Assembly: GCF_022549775.1 (NCBI RefSeq)
Contig: NZ_JAKZGP010000010.1
Location: 34,332-98,331 of the forward strand
Reading direction: 5' to 3'
Length of the DNA: 64,000 bases
Origin: Belliella filtrata
GTDB taxonomy: Bacteria > Bacteroidota > Bacteroidia > Cytophagales > Cyclobacteriaceae
Shown here: in pieces, positions 61,392-64,000 of the stretch
Position numbering within the stretch: position 1 is the first letter of the stretch
Layout of the letters: every line of letters begins with the position of its first letter
Position numbers and translations under genes: made by a program
The notes under the pieces: model-generated
The model's database searches: none
What the model was told of the DNA's origin: nothing
Seen by the model: the letters and a program-made list of their open reading frames with translations, nothing else

Positions 61392-63248
61392 ATGAGAAAA
61401 AATAGTTACTCAGATCTAAAGGAAAGAATGCATTTGTTATTGTGCGTTATCCTTACTGTATTTTGGACATCCAGTTGCTCGGAAAAGGAGCTGATTGGTC
61501 CAGAAGTAGAAATTATCGAGCACAGTGAACTTGAAATTTATATCCCTAATGAGTTCGCAGAAATGGACATGTCAAATAACGCGAGCACATGGAGCTTTCA
61601 GAGAAGCAGGCAGTCCGATCACTTTATTGTATTTTGGGATAAAAGGTATGGGGAGCATGACCCCAACTCAACAGAAGTACCAGAGTTTTTCCGTGTGGAC
61701 ATAGACAATTTACTGGAAAAAGCAGAGTCTTATTATGAGCTTAATGTATATGATTTTGAATTTGCTAAAAAAGGTATTGGCGAGTCAAACCTAGACAAAT
61801 ATAAAATGATGATATTTTTGTATTATGAAGAGGGTTGGATGGCTTATGGGGCTGGTTATGATGATGTAATTGGAGCCCTATGGGTTAATCCTGCCACATG
61901 TAAACCTGTCGGAGCTGTCATTGCACATGAAATTGGTCACAGTTTTCAATACCAAGTTTACTGTGATTTGAAAGGTGGAAGTGGGTTTCGTTATGGTTTT
62001 GGAGGAAATGGTGGAAATACTTTCTGGGAACAGACAGCGCAATGGCAAGCCCTACAATCCTATCCAGAGCAAATTTTTACCACACATGATTTTCAAGTTT
62101 ATATTGAAAACTACCATAGACACCTGGGTCATGAGTGGTACAGGTATGCAAGCTATTTTATCCATTATTATTGGGCTGAGAAACACGGAAAGGAATTTAT
62201 TGGTAACCTCTGGAGAATGGCAAACGAACCAGAAGATCCATATCAGGCTTACATGAGATTGCAGGGCATTTCTGTAGAACAATTCAATGATGAAATTTAT
62301 GAAGCAGCGAGTAAAAATGTCACTTGGGATATTGAAGGACTAAGAGCATATGGTACCAGTCGCATAGGAGATCAGAAATTTAACTTTCAAACTTTGGAAG
62401 ATGGAAGTCACCAAGTGACCTATAATTTTGCGCCAGGAACAACTGGCTACAACGTCATTCCTCTCAATGTACCCGAAAGTAGCAATACGGTAACAGCCAC
62501 CTTTACTGGAATGGTCAATGCTCCTGGATTCAACACGGTAGCAGATGTTAGTAGGGCTGGATGGAGATACGGCTATGTGGCACTACTTGAAAACGGACAA
62601 CGTGTTTATGGAACAATGAGTCAAGGAACTACTGGCACAGTCAGTTTCGAAGTTCCTCAAAATTGTAGCAAGCTTTGGTTTGTGGTTACAGGTGCTCCCA
62701 ACAGCTACCTGCCTCATGCTTGGGATGAAGATGAGTCCAATGATGACCAATGGCCTTACAAAGTCAAGTTTACCAATACTAATATTGCAGGCTTGGTAGA
62801 CTTTCCAGATGATGCAATGCCAAGTGATAAAACCTTAAGCATAGCTGTAAATTTTCCAGCCAGTGAGACTTCCTATGAAGGAGCCACCATCACTTTAGAC
62901 ATGACTGAACTAGCAGAAGCTTTTGTGATCCAACCCAATGAAATTATTTCCAAATTCGGTGAAAGCATCCAATTTTTTGGGGTTGAAATCGACGGGACAC
63001 TTAATGGCACAAGCACTGCTAATGGTTATGGACATTGGTTTGATACAAATGGAAATATTTGCAATTGGGGGAATGATGCTGTAGTCTATTCAGAGTTTAA
63101 TGAAAATAATTTCACCTTTACTATCGGTCAATATCCTGGACACAGCCAAGCAGGTGATATCTATACGGTGAGCCAAGCTTTTGTTTACACTTACCAGCCT
63201 GGTCAAACAGTACAGGCTACGGTAACCTTCAACATAACAATGGATTAA
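61392..63248 (+). CDS. HExxH metalloprotease-like lipoprotein with DUF4859 domain
   Basis: A 618-residue lipoprotein (lipobox TSSCSEKE, Cys29). The central zinc site is GAVIAHEIGHSFQYQVYCD (HEIGH with a following metal-ligand region), as in DUF6055-type peptidase domains. A middle beta-rich module (about residues 325-450) follows, then a C-terminal DUF4859-like domain (ISKFGESIQFFGVEIDGTLN, GYGHWFDTNGNICNWGNDA) that probably binds carbohydrate or surface. It should act outside the cell or at its surface. It is alone between a terminator and a duplicated DNA segment. Confidence 0.85.
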   Translation: MRKNSYSDLKERMHLLLCVILTVFWTSSCSEKELIGPEVEIIEHSELEIYIPNEFAEMDMSNNASTWSFQRSRQSDHFIVFWDKRYGEHDPNSTEVPEFFRVDIDNLLEKAESYYELNVYDFEFAKKGIGESNLDKYKMMIFLYYEEGWMAYGAGYDDVIGALWVNPATCKPVGAVIAHEIGHSFQYQVYCDLKGGSGFRYGFGGNGGNTFWEQTAQWQALQSYPEQIFTTHDFQVYIENYHRHLGHEWYRYASYFIHYYWAEKHGKEFIGNLWRMANEPEDPYQAYMRLQGISVEQFNDEIYEAASKNVTWDIEGLRAYGTSRIGDQKFNFQTLEDGSHQVTYNFAPGTTGYNVIPLNVPESSNTVTATFTGMVNAPGFNTVADVSRAGWRYGYVALLENGQRVYGTMSQGTTGTVSFEVPQNCSKLWFVVTGAPNSYLPHAWDEDESNDDQWPYKVKFTNTNIAGLVDFPDDAMPSDKTLSIAVNFPASETSYEGATITLDMTELAEAFVIQPNEIISKFGESIQFFGVEIDGTLNGTSTANGYGHWFDTNGNICNWGNDAVVYSEFNENNFTFTIGQYPGHSQAGDIYTVSQAFVYTYQPGQTVQATVTFNITMD

Positions 63249-63274
63249 GGTTTAACTATTATTACTACTTACTA

Positions 63275-63309
63275 TTAACTGGCTCAGGTTTCTTGGGCCA
63301 GTTTTTTTT
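63275..63309 (+). terminator. Terminator of the metalloprotease gene
   Basis: TTAACTGGCTC-AGGTTTCTT-GGGCCAGTT followed by eight T bases. Confidence 0.8.
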
Positions 63310-63368
63310 GCCTCAAAGTGCTGCATGTCCAATTTAGAACAGTTCCCGAAAACCAAATAAAAGTGTGA

Positions 63369-63532
63369 GAAGGAAAGACAAAAAGGTAGTGCCTAAACTT
63401 CCTACTACACCTAGAGCCCCTAAAGCAAGCAAGGGTAGAAAGTTTTAATGGATTGAATTCAGATTGTTTGATGTTGAGGAATCTCCTTGGTTTTTGACCA
63501 AGGAGATTTTTGTTTTGCTTTGGATGATATCC
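63369..63532 (+). repeat. Direct repeat of the 3' end of the tra-operon terminal gene
   Basis: It copies about 56549-56712 with few changes. It includes the last codons of the 266-residue protein (VPKLPTTPRAPKASKGRK), its stop, and the whole terminator. Together with the original it flanks the TonB-DUF4374-metalloprotease block. Confidence 0.85.
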
Positions 63533-63551
63533 AGTGCATTTGATAATAAAA

Positions 63552-63899
63552 TCAGTTAAACCCTTCCTTAGTCTCCTGCGCTGTGATGCTTGATGCCTTT
63601 TCATCGATATGGTCAACCATGTTTTTTTCAAGCAAACTGGCTTGGAAGATCAAAAGGTTTTTCTTGAGCAAGAAATACTTCCTTGAAAGTAAATAGTAGT
63701 AATTGTTTATCGCCCCATACAGGATGTTCAATGACTTGTCAATGTAAGAGGTTCCATTAAAGTAAGAGCGTTCTTTTGACGTGTATTCTAAAAACACTTG
63801 GGCTATTTCATCGTCTATCTCTGAAGCGTACATACTTTCTGGTTTTAACATGTCTGAGATTTCTGCCTTTAGCCAGCAATTCCGAGCATAAATTTTCAA
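63552..63899 (-). CDS. Hypothetical helical protein
   Basis: A 115-residue charged helical protein (SEIDDEIAQVFLEYTSKERS, KSLNILYGAINNYYYLLSRK) starting at ATG 63899. No family is recognised. It is the only minus-strand gene in the right third of the window and faces the duplicated terminator. A small regulatory or mobile-element cargo protein is possible. Confidence 0.55.
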   Translation of the reverse strand: MKIYARNCWLKAEISDMLKPESMYASEIDDEIAQVFLEYTSKERSYFNGTSYIDKSLNILYGAINNYYYLLSRKYFLLKKNLLIFQASLLEKNMVDHIDEKASSITAQETKEGFN

Positions 63900-64000
63900 G
63901 TTGATTGTTAGGTTGTTACAACTATGCTTAAGAATTAATCTTCGGGCTATTCAAAAGGAACGTAAAAAATCCTATATAACTGAACCTGAGTCACATGCAT

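Noticed and set aside
63284..63631. 115-codon minus-strand frame
   Set aside because: It covers the metalloprotease terminator and the duplicated segment and overlaps the better frame at 63552-63899.

Overview
The window reads as a genomic island of a Bacteroidota bacterium, most likely of the Cytophagales/Cyclobacteriaceae type. Supporting signs are a SusC/SusD pair, a CTnDOT-style tra operon with RteC, DUF4374 and DUF6520 proteins, many lipoproteins, and few Shine-Dalgarno-like sites. No tRNA, rRNA or CRISPR array was seen. The window falls into two halves of opposite polarity.

Positions 1 to about 33300 are AT-rich and almost wholly minus-strand. This is a dense anti-phage and restriction island: a C5-cytosine methylase with an open-ended partner; an unusual five-gene operon of methylase, HerA-like ATPase, NurA-like nuclease, HNH-ATPase fusion and a second HNH protein (12149 down to 4704); three OLD-type ATPase/TOPRIM proteins, one of which pairs with a UvrD-like helicase as a Gabija system; a 563-residue PD-(D/E)XK protein; an Mrr-like nuclease with zinc ribbons; and unknown membrane proteins. 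Some genes look like ordinary cassette cargo (a serine hydrolase, a DUF1801 protein, a lipoprotein). The genes are separated by long imperfect palindromes, by a repeat of about 110-400 bp present two to three times, and by complete or broken copies of one IS110-family element. A truncated tyrosine recombinase and an IS91 remnant lie in the same stretch. The region looks like a cassette-style accumulation that later decayed.

Positions about 33300-34650 are non-coding, apart from the promoter and operator of an XRE regulator upstream of Gabija. From 34656 the plus strand carries a TlpA-like thioredoxin protein, SusC and SusD. A convergent pair follows (DUF6520 exported peptide and MauE/DoxX membrane protein), then a Crp-like protein. 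Next is a protein that fuses a Crp-like regulator to a class I terpene synthase domain, with both metal-binding motifs intact. RteC and a conjugation operon follow (TraE, F, G, I, two related periplasmic proteins, J, K, a small membrane protein, M, N and a cargo-type protein, 46119-56631).

After the tra operon, a block holding a TonB-dependent receptor, a DUF4374 lipoprotein and a HExxH metalloprotease-like lipoprotein (57013-63248) is flanked by a direct repeat of about 160 bp that copies the 3' end of the last tra-operon gene. This suggests it was inserted or duplicated into the transfer region. The relaxase, coupling protein and a full integrase of the conjugative element are not in the window.

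The two strongest candidates for undescribed biology are the methylase-HerA-NurA-HNH/ATPase-HNH operon and the Crp-terpene synthase fusion next to rteC.
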